The notes: a model not told the origin generated them from the sequence alone. DNA of 64,000 nt from Robinsoniella peoriensis (GCF_042680125.1 NZ_JBHTNY010000035.1); one strand, 5' to 3'; shown: positions 26,341 to 34,355, counted from the stretch's first letter. A program made the numbers and translations.

Positions 26341-26577
26341 ATGAAGAAAAAAGTATTAGGTTTAATGGCAGTTATGGCATTAGCAGGAGCATTAGCAGTA
26401 GGTTGTGGAAGTTCTGATAAAGGAACAACAGAAGCTACAACAACAGAAGCAGCTACAACAGCTGTAACAACTGAAGCAACAACAACAGAAGCTGCAACAA
26501 CAGAAGCAGCTACAACAGAGGCTACAACAACAGAAGCAGCTACAACAGAAGCAGCTACAACTGAAGCAGCTCAATAA
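26341..26577 (+). CDS. Small lipoprotein with Thr/Glu/Ala repeats
   Basis: A 78-residue protein with a lipoprotein signal peptide ending in the lipobox L-A-V-G-C (C about residue 22). The rest is low complexity: units of TTEA and TTEAA repeated to the C-terminus. Such Thr-rich tails are common as surface spacers but here there is no following domain. AGGAGG and a strong terminator bracket it, so it looks like a complete, well-expressed gene rather than a fragment. Function is unknown. Confidence 0.8.
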   Translation: MKKKVLGLMAVMALAGALAVGCGSSDKGTTEATTTEAATTAVTTEATTTEAATTEAATTEATTTEAATTEAATTEAAQ

Positions 26578-26592
26578 TTTAAACATAGAAGG

Positions 26593-26622
26593 CTCCCTGG
26601 TCCTTGGATCGGGGAGTTTTTT
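26593..26622 (+). terminator. Terminator of the small lipoprotein gene
   Basis: CTCCC pairs with GGGAG, followed by TTTTTT. Confidence 0.8.
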
Positions 26623-26664
26623 CGTTTCTAAAGAAATGAAAATTCTCAATATATAGATATGCCT

Positions 26665-26694
26665 TTGACATTTCTCTTATTCATGACTTATAAT
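26665..26694 (+). promoter_or_regulatory. Probable ispF promoter
   Basis: TTGACA (26665-26670), 18 bp and TATAAT (26689-26694). It implies a leader of about 150 nt before the ispF start. Confidence 0.8.
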
Positions 26695-26848
26695 GATTCT
26701 GTAACTCGCAAAATCCGTCTGTATGAAAGTCTATTCAGGCGGGTATGAATATAGGTAAGATTTAAGATAACTTAACTGGTCTAAGCTGAATTCTCAGCAA
26801 AGGTTAATCGCATAATTTTTTTTACAAGCCAATAAAATGGAGGTTGAT

Positions 26849-27388
26849 ATGAGAGTTGGAATGGGATATGATGTACACAAGTTAACGCCGGACAGGGATT
26901 TGATTCTGGGCGGTGTTTTGATACCTTATGAAAAAGGGCTGTTGGGACATTCAGACGCAGATGTCGTGGTACATGCCATCATGGATGCCTTGTTAGGTGC
27001 AGCGGCACTTGGTGATATTGGAAAGCATTTTCCGGACACAGATCCAGCGTATAAAGGAATATCCAGTATTACATTATTAAAGCATGTGGCAGAACTTCTG
27101 GAAGAAAATAACTATATGATCGAAAATATTGATGCTACGATTATAGCACAGAGACCAAAGCTTCTGCCCTATATGCCTCAGATGGTAAAAAATATTGCAG
27201 ATGCTTTAGGATTAGAAGAGAATCAGGTGAATGTGAAAGCCACAACAGAAGAAGGACTGGGATTTACAGGAGCGGGAGAGGGGATTAGTTCCCAGGCAGT
27301 ATGCCTGTTGATTCCCATGTTTGATCTGGCAGCAGATGACAGAATGGCAGGCGGGGCGTGTCAGGGCTGTGGCGGCTGTTGTAAATAG
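26849..27388 (+). CDS. ispF: 2-C-methyl-D-erythritol 2,4-cyclodiphosphate synthase with a cysteine-rich tail
   Basis: A 179-residue enzyme of the MEP isoprenoid pathway. Metal-site motif D-x-H is in GYDVHK, and 'GHSDADVVVHAIMDALLGAAALGDIG' and 'TTEEGLGFTGAGEGISSQAVCLL' are typical. IspF proteins are usually near 157-160 residues; this one has about 20 extra residues ending in CQGCGGCCK. The tail could bind metal or be fortuitous. ATG 26849 follows GGAGG. The acetyltransferase gene follows 19 bp later, suggesting co-transcription. Confidence 0.93.
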   Translation: MRVGMGYDVHKLTPDRDLILGGVLIPYEKGLLGHSDADVVVHAIMDALLGAAALGDIGKHFPDTDPAYKGISSITLLKHVAELLEENNYMIENIDATIIAQRPKLLPYMPQMVKNIADALGLEENQVNVKATTEEGLGFTGAGEGISSQAVCLLIPMFDLAADDRMAGGACQGCGGCCK

Positions 27389-27407
27389 TGCAGGAGGAAA
27401 CGCAATT

Positions 27408-28559
27408 ATGAGTTCACGGGATGTTTACCGGTTAGAGGATAAGGATTATGGCAAGACCAGAAAGCTGTGGGAAGAAATTTTCCCGGATGATACAAAGGAA
27501 TTTCTGGATTATTATTATGAATACTGTACCAGGGATAATCTGATTTACGGAATTGTGGATGATGATTGGAGATTGCTTTCTATGGCACAATTTAATCCCT
27601 ATGCCGTGCATCTTGGTGAAACAACTGTGGACACCCATTATATAGTGGCGGTTGCTACCAGACCGGAATCCAGACACCAGGGGCTGATGAAGAGCATTTT
27701 GCAAAGGGCATTGAGCGACGGATATGAGAGAAATGAGGCATTTATGTTCTTAATGCCTGCAGCAGAGGCGATTTACAAACCCTTTGATTTTGAAACGATA
27801 TATGAACAGAAAAGCATGATTGTCCGTAAAGAGGATAGTTCCCCGGGGCATATGGAGATTGAGATTCAGGTACAGGAGGCAGAAAAGGAGGATCTTTGCC
27901 AGCTTGCTGATCTTTCTGAAAAATTATTAAGAGAGCGTTATCAAGTATATACGGTCCGGACAGCGGCATATATGAACCGTCTGCTTAAGGAGCAGGAAAG
28001 TGAACGTGGCGGGATTCTTATTTTTTTGGCAGAAGGAAAACCGGTTGGTTATTGCTTTAGTGCATTGGAAGAAACTCCGCAGATACGGGAGCTGATTTGT
28101 ACGGCTGAGTATGAAAAAGAAGTAATTTCAGCCCTTTTTTCCTATTATAATGAAAAGGGTGTATTTGATAATGCCTGGGATGAATCCATAACAGTTACTG
28201 CTTTTCGTGAAGGGCTCTATTCTAATGCTGTCAAAACTGCATCATTGATCATGGCGAGGATTGTCCATCTGGAATCTTTTGCTTCCAGCCTGAGAAGCAG
28301 GGAACCGGTATCTTTTACCATAAAGGTAGAAGACCGGATGCTTCCTGGCAATAATGGAATCTTCCGGTTCGATTTGAGTGAGAATGGAGGATGTGCATGC
28401 CGTATCACAGACTGCAGAGCGGAAGATGTGGATGCGGTCCTGTCTGTTGGAGCACTGACGAAATTATTTTTTGGTGCTAAAGGTTTCATAGAAGAGGATC
28501 GCCTGCCGCTTTCTAAGATACATTTATTTGATAAAATATTTCTGGATGAAATAGTTTAG
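27408..28559 (+). CDS. Eis-like GNAT family N-acetyltransferase
   Basis: A 383-residue protein with an N-terminal GNAT domain (acetyl-CoA loop 'VAVATRPESRHQGLMKSIL', about residues 80-105), a second acetyltransferase-like middle part and a C-terminal region resembling the sterol-carrier-like domain of Eis proteins. Length fits Eis-type enzymes (about 400). Known members acetylate aminoglycosides or peptides, but the target here is unknown. AGGAGG at 27391-27397 decides ATG 27408; the frame stays open upstream within ispF. Confidence 0.75.
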   Translation: MSSRDVYRLEDKDYGKTRKLWEEIFPDDTKEFLDYYYEYCTRDNLIYGIVDDDWRLLSMAQFNPYAVHLGETTVDTHYIVAVATRPESRHQGLMKSILQRALSDGYERNEAFMFLMPAAEAIYKPFDFETIYEQKSMIVRKEDSSPGHMEIEIQVQEAEKEDLCQLADLSEKLLRERYQVYTVRTAAYMNRLLKEQESERGGILIFLAEGKPVGYCFSALEETPQIRELICTAEYEKEVISALFSYYNEKGVFDNAWDESITVTAFREGLYSNAVKTASLIMARIVHLESFASSLRSREPVSFTIKVEDRMLPGNNGIFRFDLSENGGCACRITDCRAEDVDAVLSVGALTKLFFGAKGFIEEDRLPLSKIHLFDKIFLDEIV

Positions 28560-28579
28560 CGGAAAAGGCTGCGGGGATA

Positions 28580-28608
28580 TTGACAAATGGAAGATTTTTG
28601 CATAGACT
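28580..28608 (+). promoter_or_regulatory. Promoter of the cysS operon
   Basis: TTGACA (28580-28585), 17 bp and TAGACT (28603-28608). No T-box element was recognised in the 75-nt leader. Confidence 0.75.
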
Positions 28609-28682
28609 AATGGCATTGGGTATTAGAGATAAATCCTATGACTGAACAGCCATCAGATTTTATAGAACGGAGAGAATAGAAT

Positions 28683-30089
28683 ATGAAAGTATACAATACT
28701 TTAACAAAGAAAAAAGAAGAATTTGTGCCTTTGGTACCGGGTAAGGTAAGCATGTATGTCTGCGGACCAACCGTATATAATTTTATTCACATTGGAAATG
28801 CCAGGCCGATGATTGTTTTTGATACGGTCAGACGTTATATGGAACATAAGGGATATGAAGTAAATTATGTATCCAACTTCACGGATGTAGATGATAAGAT
28901 CATTGCGAAAGCAATCGAAGAAGGTGTGTCAGCCCAGGAGATATCGGAGCGCTATATTGCAGAATGTAAAAAAGATATGGCTGCTATGAATGTATTGCCG
29001 GCTACAACTCATCCTCTTGCTACAATGGAAATCGGCGGAATGATTGAAATGATCTCCACCCTGATTGAAAAAGGGTTTGCTTATGACGTGAATGGAACCG
29101 TTTATTTCAGAACCAGAAAGTTTGATGAATATGGTAAGCTTTCTCATAAGAACCTGGATGACTTACGTGCTGGAAACCGTTCCCTGTTAGTATCCGGAGA
29201 AGACCAGAAGGAAGATCCGCTGGATTTTGTACTCTGGAAACCAAAAAAAGAAGGAGAGCCGGCATGGGAATCTCCGTGGAGTGCAGGACGTCCGGGATGG
29301 CATATTGAGTGTTCGGTGATGTCTAAAAAATATCTGGGCGAAGAGATTGATATTCATGCAGGCGGAGAGGATCTGGTATTCCCTCACCATGAAAATGAAA
29401 TTGCACAAAGTGAATGCTGCAATGGAAAAGACTTTGCAAAATACTGGCTGCACAATGCCTTTTTAAATATTGACAACCGCAAAATGTCCAAGTCTCTTGG
29501 GAATTTCTTTACAGTGCGTGAAATTGGCGAAAAGTATGACTTACAGGTACTGCGTTTCTTTATGCTCAGTGCCCACTACAGAAGTCCGCTCAACTTCAGT
29601 GCAGACCTTATGGAAGCTTCCAAAACAAGCCTGGAACGTATTATAACTGCCGTGGATAACCTGAAATTTCTGGTTGGAAATGCAGAGGATAAAGAATTGT
29701 CACTGGAAGAAAAAGAGAGCCTGACCCAGGCGGCTGCATTTGAAACTAAGTTTGATGAAGCTATGGATGATGATTTCAATACTGCAGATGCAATCTCTGC
29801 GATTTTCGAAATGGTGAAGTATGTAAATACAAATATTTCCGGAGAAAATTCAAAATCATTTATTCAGACAGTTTTGGATAAAATGGTAAACTTATGCGAT
29901 GTACTGGGAATCATAGTTGATAAAAAAGAAGAAATTCTGGCAGAGGACATTGAAAAAATGATCGAAGACCGCCAGGCGGCTAGAAAAGCAAAGGATTTCA
30001 AAAAAGCAGATGAAATCCGTGATGCTCTGCTTGCAAAAGGCATTGTTCTGGAAGATACCAGAGAGGGTGTAAAATGGAAAAAGGCGTAG
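28683..30089 (+). CDS. cysS: Cysteine--tRNA ligase
   Basis: A 468-residue class I aminoacyl-tRNA synthetase. The ATP site shows 'PTVYNFIHIGNARPMIVFD' (HIGH-type) and KMSKS in 'DNRKMSKSLGNF'. Zinc ligands include C27 in MYVCGPTVYN and later Cys/His in 'GWHIECSVMS' and 'DLVFPHHENEIAQSE'. It charges tRNA-Cys in the cytosol. First gene of a unit that continues, with overlaps, into mini-RNase III and rlmB. Confidence 0.97.
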   Translation: MKVYNTLTKKKEEFVPLVPGKVSMYVCGPTVYNFIHIGNARPMIVFDTVRRYMEHKGYEVNYVSNFTDVDDKIIAKAIEEGVSAQEISERYIAECKKDMAAMNVLPATTHPLATMEIGGMIEMISTLIEKGFAYDVNGTVYFRTRKFDEYGKLSHKNLDDLRAGNRSLLVSGEDQKEDPLDFVLWKPKKEGEPAWESPWSAGRPGWHIECSVMSKKYLGEEIDIHAGGEDLVFPHHENEIAQSECCNGKDFAKYWLHNAFLNIDNRKMSKSLGNFFTVREIGEKYDLQVLRFFMLSAHYRSPLNFSADLMEASKTSLERIITAVDNLKFLVGNAEDKELSLEEKESLTQAAAFETKFDEAMDDDFNTADAISAIFEMVKYVNTNISGENSKSFIQTVLDKMVNLCDVLGIIVDKKEEILAEDIEKMIEDRQAARKAKDFKKADEIRDALLAKGIVLEDTREGVKWKKA

Positions 30090-30616
30090 ATTCATTCTCT
30101 GATTATTTAAAAGAGCAGTTTAGGCTGGATGATCTGGATATGAAGACGTATTCTCCGCTGACACTGGCATATATCGGAGACAGTATATATGACCTGGTAA
30201 TCCGCACGCTGGTGGTCTGCCAGGGGAATTGTCCCGCAAATAAACTTCACAAGAACGCAAGTGCACTTGTGAAGGCATCTGCCCAGGCTGAAATGATAGA
30301 GAAGATTATGCCTCTTTTGACAGATGAGGAAAAGCAGATTTACAAAAGAGGTCGTAATGCCAAATCTTATACGATGGCAAAAAATGCTACAATGCTCGAT
30401 TATAGAAAAGCAACAGGATTCGAGGCACTAATGGGATATCTGTATTTGGAAAACCAGATGCATCGTATGATTGATCTGGTAAAAGAGGGTATTAGGAGTC
30501 TGGAAAATGTGGATAGTAATGTCCGAAATAAAATAAATGTGGATAAGGCAGCTGATGCTATTGCAGAAGATGATATGACAGAGGCAGCCGTAAAGGAGAA
30601 TACCAATGAGATATGA
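30074..30616 (+). CDS. mrnC: Mini-ribonuclease III
   Basis: A 180-residue protein with an RNase III catalytic domain but no dsRNA-binding domain: 'YSPLTLAYIGDSIYDLVIRTLV' carries the signature, and 'GFEALMGYLYLENQ' the second acidic motif. In Bacillus, MrnC matures 23S rRNA ends. It overlaps the cysS end by 16 bp and rlmB by 11 bp, so the three are translationally coupled. This order (cysS-mrnC-rlmB) is widely conserved in Firmicutes. Confidence 0.93.
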   Translation: MEKGVDSFSDYLKEQFRLDDLDMKTYSPLTLAYIGDSIYDLVIRTLVVCQGNCPANKLHKNASALVKASAQAEMIEKIMPLLTDEEKQIYKRGRNAKSYTMAKNATMLDYRKATGFEALMGYLYLENQMHRMIDLVKEGIRSLENVDSNVRNKINVDKAADAIAEDDMTEAAVKENTNEI

Positions 30617-31343
30617 GGAATTGACAATAGAAGGCAGAAATGCTGTAATAGAGGCATTTCGTGCCGGAAAGCCGATTGACAAGCTGTTTGTTCTGGATGG
30701 CTGTCAGGATGGTCCGGTTCGTACCATCGTAAGAGAAGCAAAAAAGCATGATACCATTATTAACTATGTGGATAAGGAAAGGCTTGATCAGATCTCAGAA
30801 ACCGGCAAGCACCAGGGGGTTATTGCCTATGCAGCAGCTTATGAATATGCTGAAGTGGAAGATATTTTGAAGATTGCAGAAGAAAAGGGCGAACCTCCAT
30901 TTCTTATATTGCTGGATAATATTGAAGATCCACATAACCTGGGAGCTATTATACGTACAGCTAATCTGGCAGGGGCTCATGGCATTATCATTCCGAAACG
31001 CCGTGCAGTAGGCCTTACGGCAACTGTTGCTAAGACTTCTGCTGGAGCTATTAACTATACACCGGTAGCCAAAGTCACAAATCTTGCGAAAACAATAGAA
31101 GAGTTAAAGGAAAAAGGTCTTTGGTTTGTCTGTGCAGATATGGACGGTGAAGTGATGTATAAGCAGGATTTAAAAGGAGCGATCGGATTGGTGATAGGCA
31201 GTGAAGGCGAAGGTGTCAGCCGCCTGGTAAAAGAGAAATGCGACTTTACTGCATCGATTCCCATGAAAGGGGATATCGACTCGCTGAACGCTTCCGTAGC
31301 TGCCGGTGTACTGGCTTATGAGATTGTAAGACAGCGGATGTAA
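30606..31343 (+). CDS. rlmB: 23S rRNA (guanosine-2'-O)-methyltransferase RlmB (TrmH family)
   Basis: A 245-residue SPOUT methyltransferase with an N-terminal L30e-like substrate-binding domain and C-terminal knotted domain: 'LLDNIEDPHNLGAIIRTANLAGAHGIIIP', 'GLVIGSEGEGVS' and 'IPMKGDIDSLNASVAAGVLAYEI' are the three TrmH motifs. It would methylate the 23S rRNA guanosine equivalent to G2251 of E. coli. It overlaps mrnC, and sigH starts 24 bp later. Confidence 0.93.
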   Translation: MRYEELTIEGRNAVIEAFRAGKPIDKLFVLDGCQDGPVRTIVREAKKHDTIINYVDKERLDQISETGKHQGVIAYAAAYEYAEVEDILKIAEEKGEPPFLILLDNIEDPHNLGAIIRTANLAGAHGIIIPKRRAVGLTATVAKTSAGAINYTPVAKVTNLAKTIEELKEKGLWFVCADMDGEVMYKQDLKGAIGLVIGSEGEGVSRLVKEKCDFTASIPMKGDIDSLNASVAAGVLAYEIVRQRM

Positions 31344-31367
31344 ACAAATATCAGGTGGAGGCGGGAA

Positions 31368-31961
31368 ATGGTGTCCTACGACGGATATACCGACGAAGAA
31401 TTAATCGTAAAGCTCAGGGATGGAAATCCCGGGATTACGGACTACATTATGGAAAAGTATAAATATCTGGTGCGTAAAGAAGCAAGGGCACTGTACTTAA
31501 TCGGCGGAGATAAGGACGATCTGATCCAGGAGGGGATGATTGGCCTGTTTAAAGCTGTCAGGGATTACCGGGAAGACAGGGATGCCTCTTTTTATCATTT
31601 TGCAAAACTCTGCATCGGACGGCAGCTCTATCATGCAATTGAAGCTTCCAACAGGAAGAAGCATACCCCGTTAAACTCTTATGTTTCACTGTATTCAGGA
31701 ACCCTTGAAGCAGGAGAAGAATCCCTGCCGCTGGAGGAAATTCTGTTTACCCAGGAGAGTAATCCGGAAGAACTGCTGATTCATCAGGAAAATAAAAAGC
31801 AGATAGAGGAGAAGCTGGAAGCATCCTTAAGCGCATTTGAAAAGAAAGTGCTGGACTGCTATTTACAGGGGAAAGACTATGTAGAAATAGGTGAACTTCT
31901 GGATAAGCCGCCCAAGTCTGTTGATAATGCACTGCAGAGAATCCGTAAAAAAATACGTTGA
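31368..31961 (+). CDS. sigH: RNA polymerase sigma factor SigH-like
   Basis: A 197-residue sigma-70-family factor without regions 1.1/1.2 in the large form. Region 2 reads 'YKYLVRKEARALYLIGGDKDDLIQEGMIGLFKAVRDY'; region 4 near the C-terminus is 'LSAFEKKVLDCYLQGKDYVEIGELLDKPPKSVDNALQRIRKK'. SigH controls entry to stationary phase and sporulation in Bacillus and Clostridia. GGAGGCGGG precedes the ATG. The TGA stop overlaps the -35 box of the next promoter, so the two units are packed without spacing. Confidence 0.9.
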   Translation: MVSYDGYTDEELIVKLRDGNPGITDYIMEKYKYLVRKEARALYLIGGDKDDLIQEGMIGLFKAVRDYREDRDASFYHFAKLCIGRQLYHAIEASNRKKHTPLNSYVSLYSGTLEAGEESLPLEEILFTQESNPEELLIHQENKKQIEEKLEASLSAFEKKVLDCYLQGKDYVEIGELLDKPPKSVDNALQRIRKKIR

Positions 31962-31986
31962 CAAGCCGGTAGGATGCTGATATAGT
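31958..31986 (+). promoter_or_regulatory. Promoter of the preQ1-riboswitch transcript
   Basis: TTGACA (31958-31963), 17 bp and TATAGT (31981-31986). The -35 overlaps the sigH stop codon. Confidence 0.8.
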
Positions 31987-32004
31987 GTAATACGCAATTG
32001 AATA

Positions 32005-32044
32005 AGACAGTTCGTGACCATCCTGTCTATAAATAAAACTAGTA
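32005..32044 (+). promoter_or_regulatory. preQ1-I riboswitch aptamer
   Basis: P1 is GACAG / CTGTC enclosing loop TTCGTGACCATC, followed by the A-rich tail ATAAATAAAACTAG that docks into the minor groove. This matches the small preQ1-I class. It lies about 20 nt after the promoter and precedes two genes that fit queuosine-precursor salvage, an independent functional agreement. Confidence 0.85.
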
Positions 32045-32455
32045 CGGTATAAGGTAAATAACAGAGAATAGAGTGACTGATATCCATATCAGAAGCGTTC
32101 CTGCAAGGCGACGGCGTAGTGTATCCTGCGATTAGCTTTGCAGGCTGCGGTATGGATAACGGGTGCTATATTTCTTTTATTTATGCAGTGCTGTACAGGG
32201 AAAATGATTATCGGAAAAAGCTGCAGTGAGGGTTTTTACCGGTACTGTTGATGGCGCTTAATTATAAGCGTCTTTTTTTATTTTCCTTATAACATCATAG
32301 CAGTTTGTAATTTTATTACACGCTCTAGTACTCTATCCTTCGCCTTGCAGTCTGACAAAATATTCATCACTGTCACTATCATTACTGTCCGGATGGAGTA
32401 CTGGTCCGGCTTATCATTATGCTTCAGGTCAGTATGCCGGACGGAAAGGAAAAAA
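32045..32455 (+). promoter_or_regulatory. Long structured leader between the preQ1 aptamer and the salvage genes
   Basis: No gene is seen. Elements are a nested hairpin at about 32083-32157 (TATCCATA .. TATGGATA outside, CCTGCAA .. TTTGCAGG inside), a terminator at 32255-32279, a long-range complement (CTGCAAGGCGA near 32110 with TCGCCTTGCAG near 32342), and GTCCGGC (32405-32411) pairing with GCCGGAC (32436-32442) just before the ribosome site. Confidence 0.5.
32255..32279 (+). terminator. Intrinsic terminator within the preQ1 leader
   Basis: CGCTTA-ATTA-TAAGCG followed by TCTTTTTTTA. It lies about 210 nt after the aptamer, too far for a classical direct preQ1-I switch unless the intervening hairpins take part. 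Confidence 0.75.
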
Positions 32456-33169
32456 ATGACTGAATTAAACCGCTATTCTATTATTTCTGAAAAAAATCCG
32501 CGGGAGATCATCCTGCTTCGGGGAAACGGCTGTAAATGGAGAAGATGCCGGTTCTGCGATTATCATCTGGACTATTCCAGAAACGAAGAGGAAAATTACA
32601 GATTAAACAAAATGGAAATTGAAAAGGTAACCGGAATTTATAAGACCCTGGAGGTAATCAATTCCGGAAGTTTTACTGATCTGGATGAAAATACGATGCA
32701 GGCAGTATTAAGTAAATGCCTGGAAAAGGAGATCAGACAGCTTCATTTTGAATGCCACTGGATGCATAGGGATAAGATTTCGGACATTAAAAGGTATTTT
32801 GGACAGCATGGTATTACGGTTAAGATTAAAATTGGTGTGGAAACATTTGATGCCCTGTTCCGGGAAAGTTACCTGGTTAAGGGAATTACAACGGATTCAC
32901 CCGAAGAAATTGCCGGATACTATGATGAATGCTGCCTTTTATTTGGAATTCCAGGTCAGAATGCAGCATCAATGGAGAGGGATATTTTAACCGGACTTGA
33001 ATATTTTGACCGGGTGTGTATCAATATTATGAATGAGAACAGCAAACCTATTAAACCGTCTCCTTCTGTAATACGGGAGTTTATAAAAGAACTGATGCCC
33101 GTTTATCTGGATAACCCAAGGGTTGATATTTTAATAGAAAATACGGATTTTGGAGTAGGAGATAAGTAA
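32456..33169 (+). CDS. queL: Radical SAM enzyme, probable queuine lyase (QueL-like)
   Basis: A 237-residue radical SAM protein with cysteines C26-x4-C31-xx-C34 (GCKWRRCRFC), one residue longer than the common CxxxCxxC. In some Clostridia a radical SAM enzyme, QueL, releases a queuosine precursor from salvaged queuine and is encoded with a YhhQ-type or ECF transporter under preQ1 control. Location behind a preQ1-I aptamer and 3 bp before a YhhQ-like gene supports that role, but the substrate is inferred. The ATG at 32456 follows GGAAAGGA. Confidence 0.6.
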   Translation: MTELNRYSIISEKNPREIILLRGNGCKWRRCRFCDYHLDYSRNEEENYRLNKMEIEKVTGIYKTLEVINSGSFTDLDENTMQAVLSKCLEKEIRQLHFECHWMHRDKISDIKRYFGQHGITVKIKIGVETFDALFRESYLVKGITTDSPEEIAGYYDECCLLFGIPGQNAASMERDILTGLEYFDRVCINIMNENSKPIKPSPSVIREFIKELMPVYLDNPRVDILIENTDFGVGDK

Positions 33170-33172
33170 AAG

Positions 33173-33883
33173 ATGAGAAATGAGATTCTATTAATACTGA
33201 GTGTTGTTATTATTTACGGAAGTGTTCTGCTGTGGTATAAGCTGCTGGGGTGCAAAGGACTGATGGCATTTACCGTATTGGCAACGATATCTGCTAATAT
33301 AGAAGTTTTGATACTGGTGAATGCATTTGGGATGGAGCAGACGCTTGGAAATATCTTATTTGCATCTACGTTCCTGGTGACGGATATCCTAAGCGAGGTA
33401 TCCGGAAAAAAAGCGGCGAATCAGGCGGTAAACATTGGAATACTTACCTCCCTTACTTTTATTATTATATCCCAGTCCTGGCTGCTGTATCAGCCGGGAG
33501 CAAATGACTGGGCTCATTCGAGTATCGTAAATATTTTTTCCAATACACCGCGTATGATGGCAGCAAGCCTTATCGTATATGCCATTTCCCAGAAGTTTGA
33601 TGTCTGGCTGTATCATAAATGGTGGGGGCTGACAAAAAGGCTGTGTGGAGACAGCAGACGCTATCTGTGGCTTCGTAATAACGGATCTACATTACTGTCC
33701 CAGCTTTTAAATACGGTTTTATTCACTATGGGGGCATTTCTGGGAACGTATGATACCCGTACCCTGATCAGTATTATGTGGGCAAGCTATGTAATCTTTA
33801 TATTTACAAGTCTTGCAGATACACCTGCCGTATATCTGGCAAGGAGGATCAGACCTGTGGGAGAAGACGCAGAGTGTGCCTGA
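33173..33883 (+). CDS. yhhQ: Queuosine precursor transporter, YhhQ/VUT family
   Basis: A 236-residue membrane protein with about six hydrophobic segments and the family's central 'FLVTDILSEVSGKKAANQAVNIG' motif. E. coli YhhQ takes up preQ0/preQ1; relatives in pathogens and gut Clostridia import queuine or precursors. It starts 3 bp after the radical SAM gene, so both share the preQ1 riboswitch. Import of a queuine-like base followed by lyase action is the simplest reading. Confidence 0.85.
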   Translation: MRNEILLILSVVIIYGSVLLWYKLLGCKGLMAFTVLATISANIEVLILVNAFGMEQTLGNILFASTFLVTDILSEVSGKKAANQAVNIGILTSLTFIIISQSWLLYQPGANDWAHSSIVNIFSNTPRMMAASLIVYAISQKFDVWLYHKWWGLTKRLCGDSRRYLWLRNNGSTLLSQLLNTVLFTMGAFLGTYDTRTLISIMWASYVIFIFTSLADTPAVYLARRIRPVGEDAECA

Positions 33884-33934
33884 AAAGCCTCCTGTTTATT
33901 AAAAATATCTCTGAAAAAAGCTGCAGAAATGTTT

Positions 33935-33988
33935 TTCACAAATTCTTCAACAGGCTGTCACATATTTTTCACAACTATATTTTATAGT
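33935..33988 (+). promoter_or_regulatory. 11-bp-periodic activator sites and -10 of sRNA unit 1
   Basis: TTCACA 33935, TTCAAC 33946, GTCACA 33957 and TTCACA 33968 start exactly 11 bp apart. Nine bp later is TATAGT (33983-33988). No -35 is present; the spacing fits tandem binding of an OmpR/PhoB-type response regulator. Confidence 0.75.
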
Positions 33989-33994
33989 AATACA

Positions 33995-34101
33995 TGTAAA
34001 AGCCGATAAGACTTTTTCATATAAATCTTTTTCATAACTCGCCAGTATCCGCCAAGATACTGGCTCTCCCTCTTTTTAGGGGTGAGAAAGCTTTTCTTTT
34101 T
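33995..34101 (+). ncRNA. Small RNA unit 1 of a four-member family
   Basis: Starts about 7 bp after TATAGT. It contains AAAAGCCGATAAGACTTTTTCATA, then hairpin GCCAGTATC (34041-34049) / GATACTGGC (34056-34064), then TCTCCCTCTTTTTAGGGG with a second small stem and T-rich end. No ORF with a ribosome site is evident. Related to units 2, 3 and the minus-strand unit 4. Confidence 0.7.
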
Positions 34102-34160
34102 AAAACCTTTATAAGTTCTTAAACAACTTTATAAAGCTTTAAGCGGGATGCCATATCTTA

Positions 34161-34181
34161 TTCACAATTGATTGATATAGT
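34161..34181 (+). promoter_or_regulatory. Activator site and -10 of sRNA unit 2
   Basis: TTCACA (34161-34166), 9 bp and TATAGT (34176-34181), the same spacing as units 1 and 3. The upstream 11-bp hexamers are degenerate (GCCATA, TTAAGC). Confidence 0.6.
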
Positions 34182-34187
34182 ATATAC

Positions 34188-34261
34188 ATACAAAGCAAAC
34201 AAGCTTTTTTACATAAACTTTTCTCTCCCTCCTGGACTGGCGATGGCCAGTCCTTCTTTTT
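34188..34261 (+). ncRNA. Small RNA unit 2 of the family
   Basis: The 5' part ACATACAAAGCAAACAAGC is shared with unit 3. A pyrimidine tract TTCTCTCCCTCCT (34221-34233), complementary to AGGAGG-type ribosome sites, precedes terminator hairpin GGACTGGC-GATG-GCCAGTCC and TTCTTTTT. Confidence 0.7.
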
Positions 34262-34295
34262 GCCATTTTAGCAGTTGGAAGGGAGTATAAAAATC

Positions 34296-34349
34296 TTCAC
34301 AAAGTCTTCAAGTACTGTACACAGTTTCTTCACAGCAATCCGTTATAGT
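34296..34349 (+). promoter_or_regulatory. 11-bp-periodic activator sites and -10 of sRNA unit 3
   Basis: TTCACA 34296, TTCAAG 34307, TACACA 34318 and TTCACA 34329, all 11 bp apart, then 9 bp and TATAGT (34344-34349). Confidence 0.75.
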
Positions 34350-34355
34350 ATTAAG

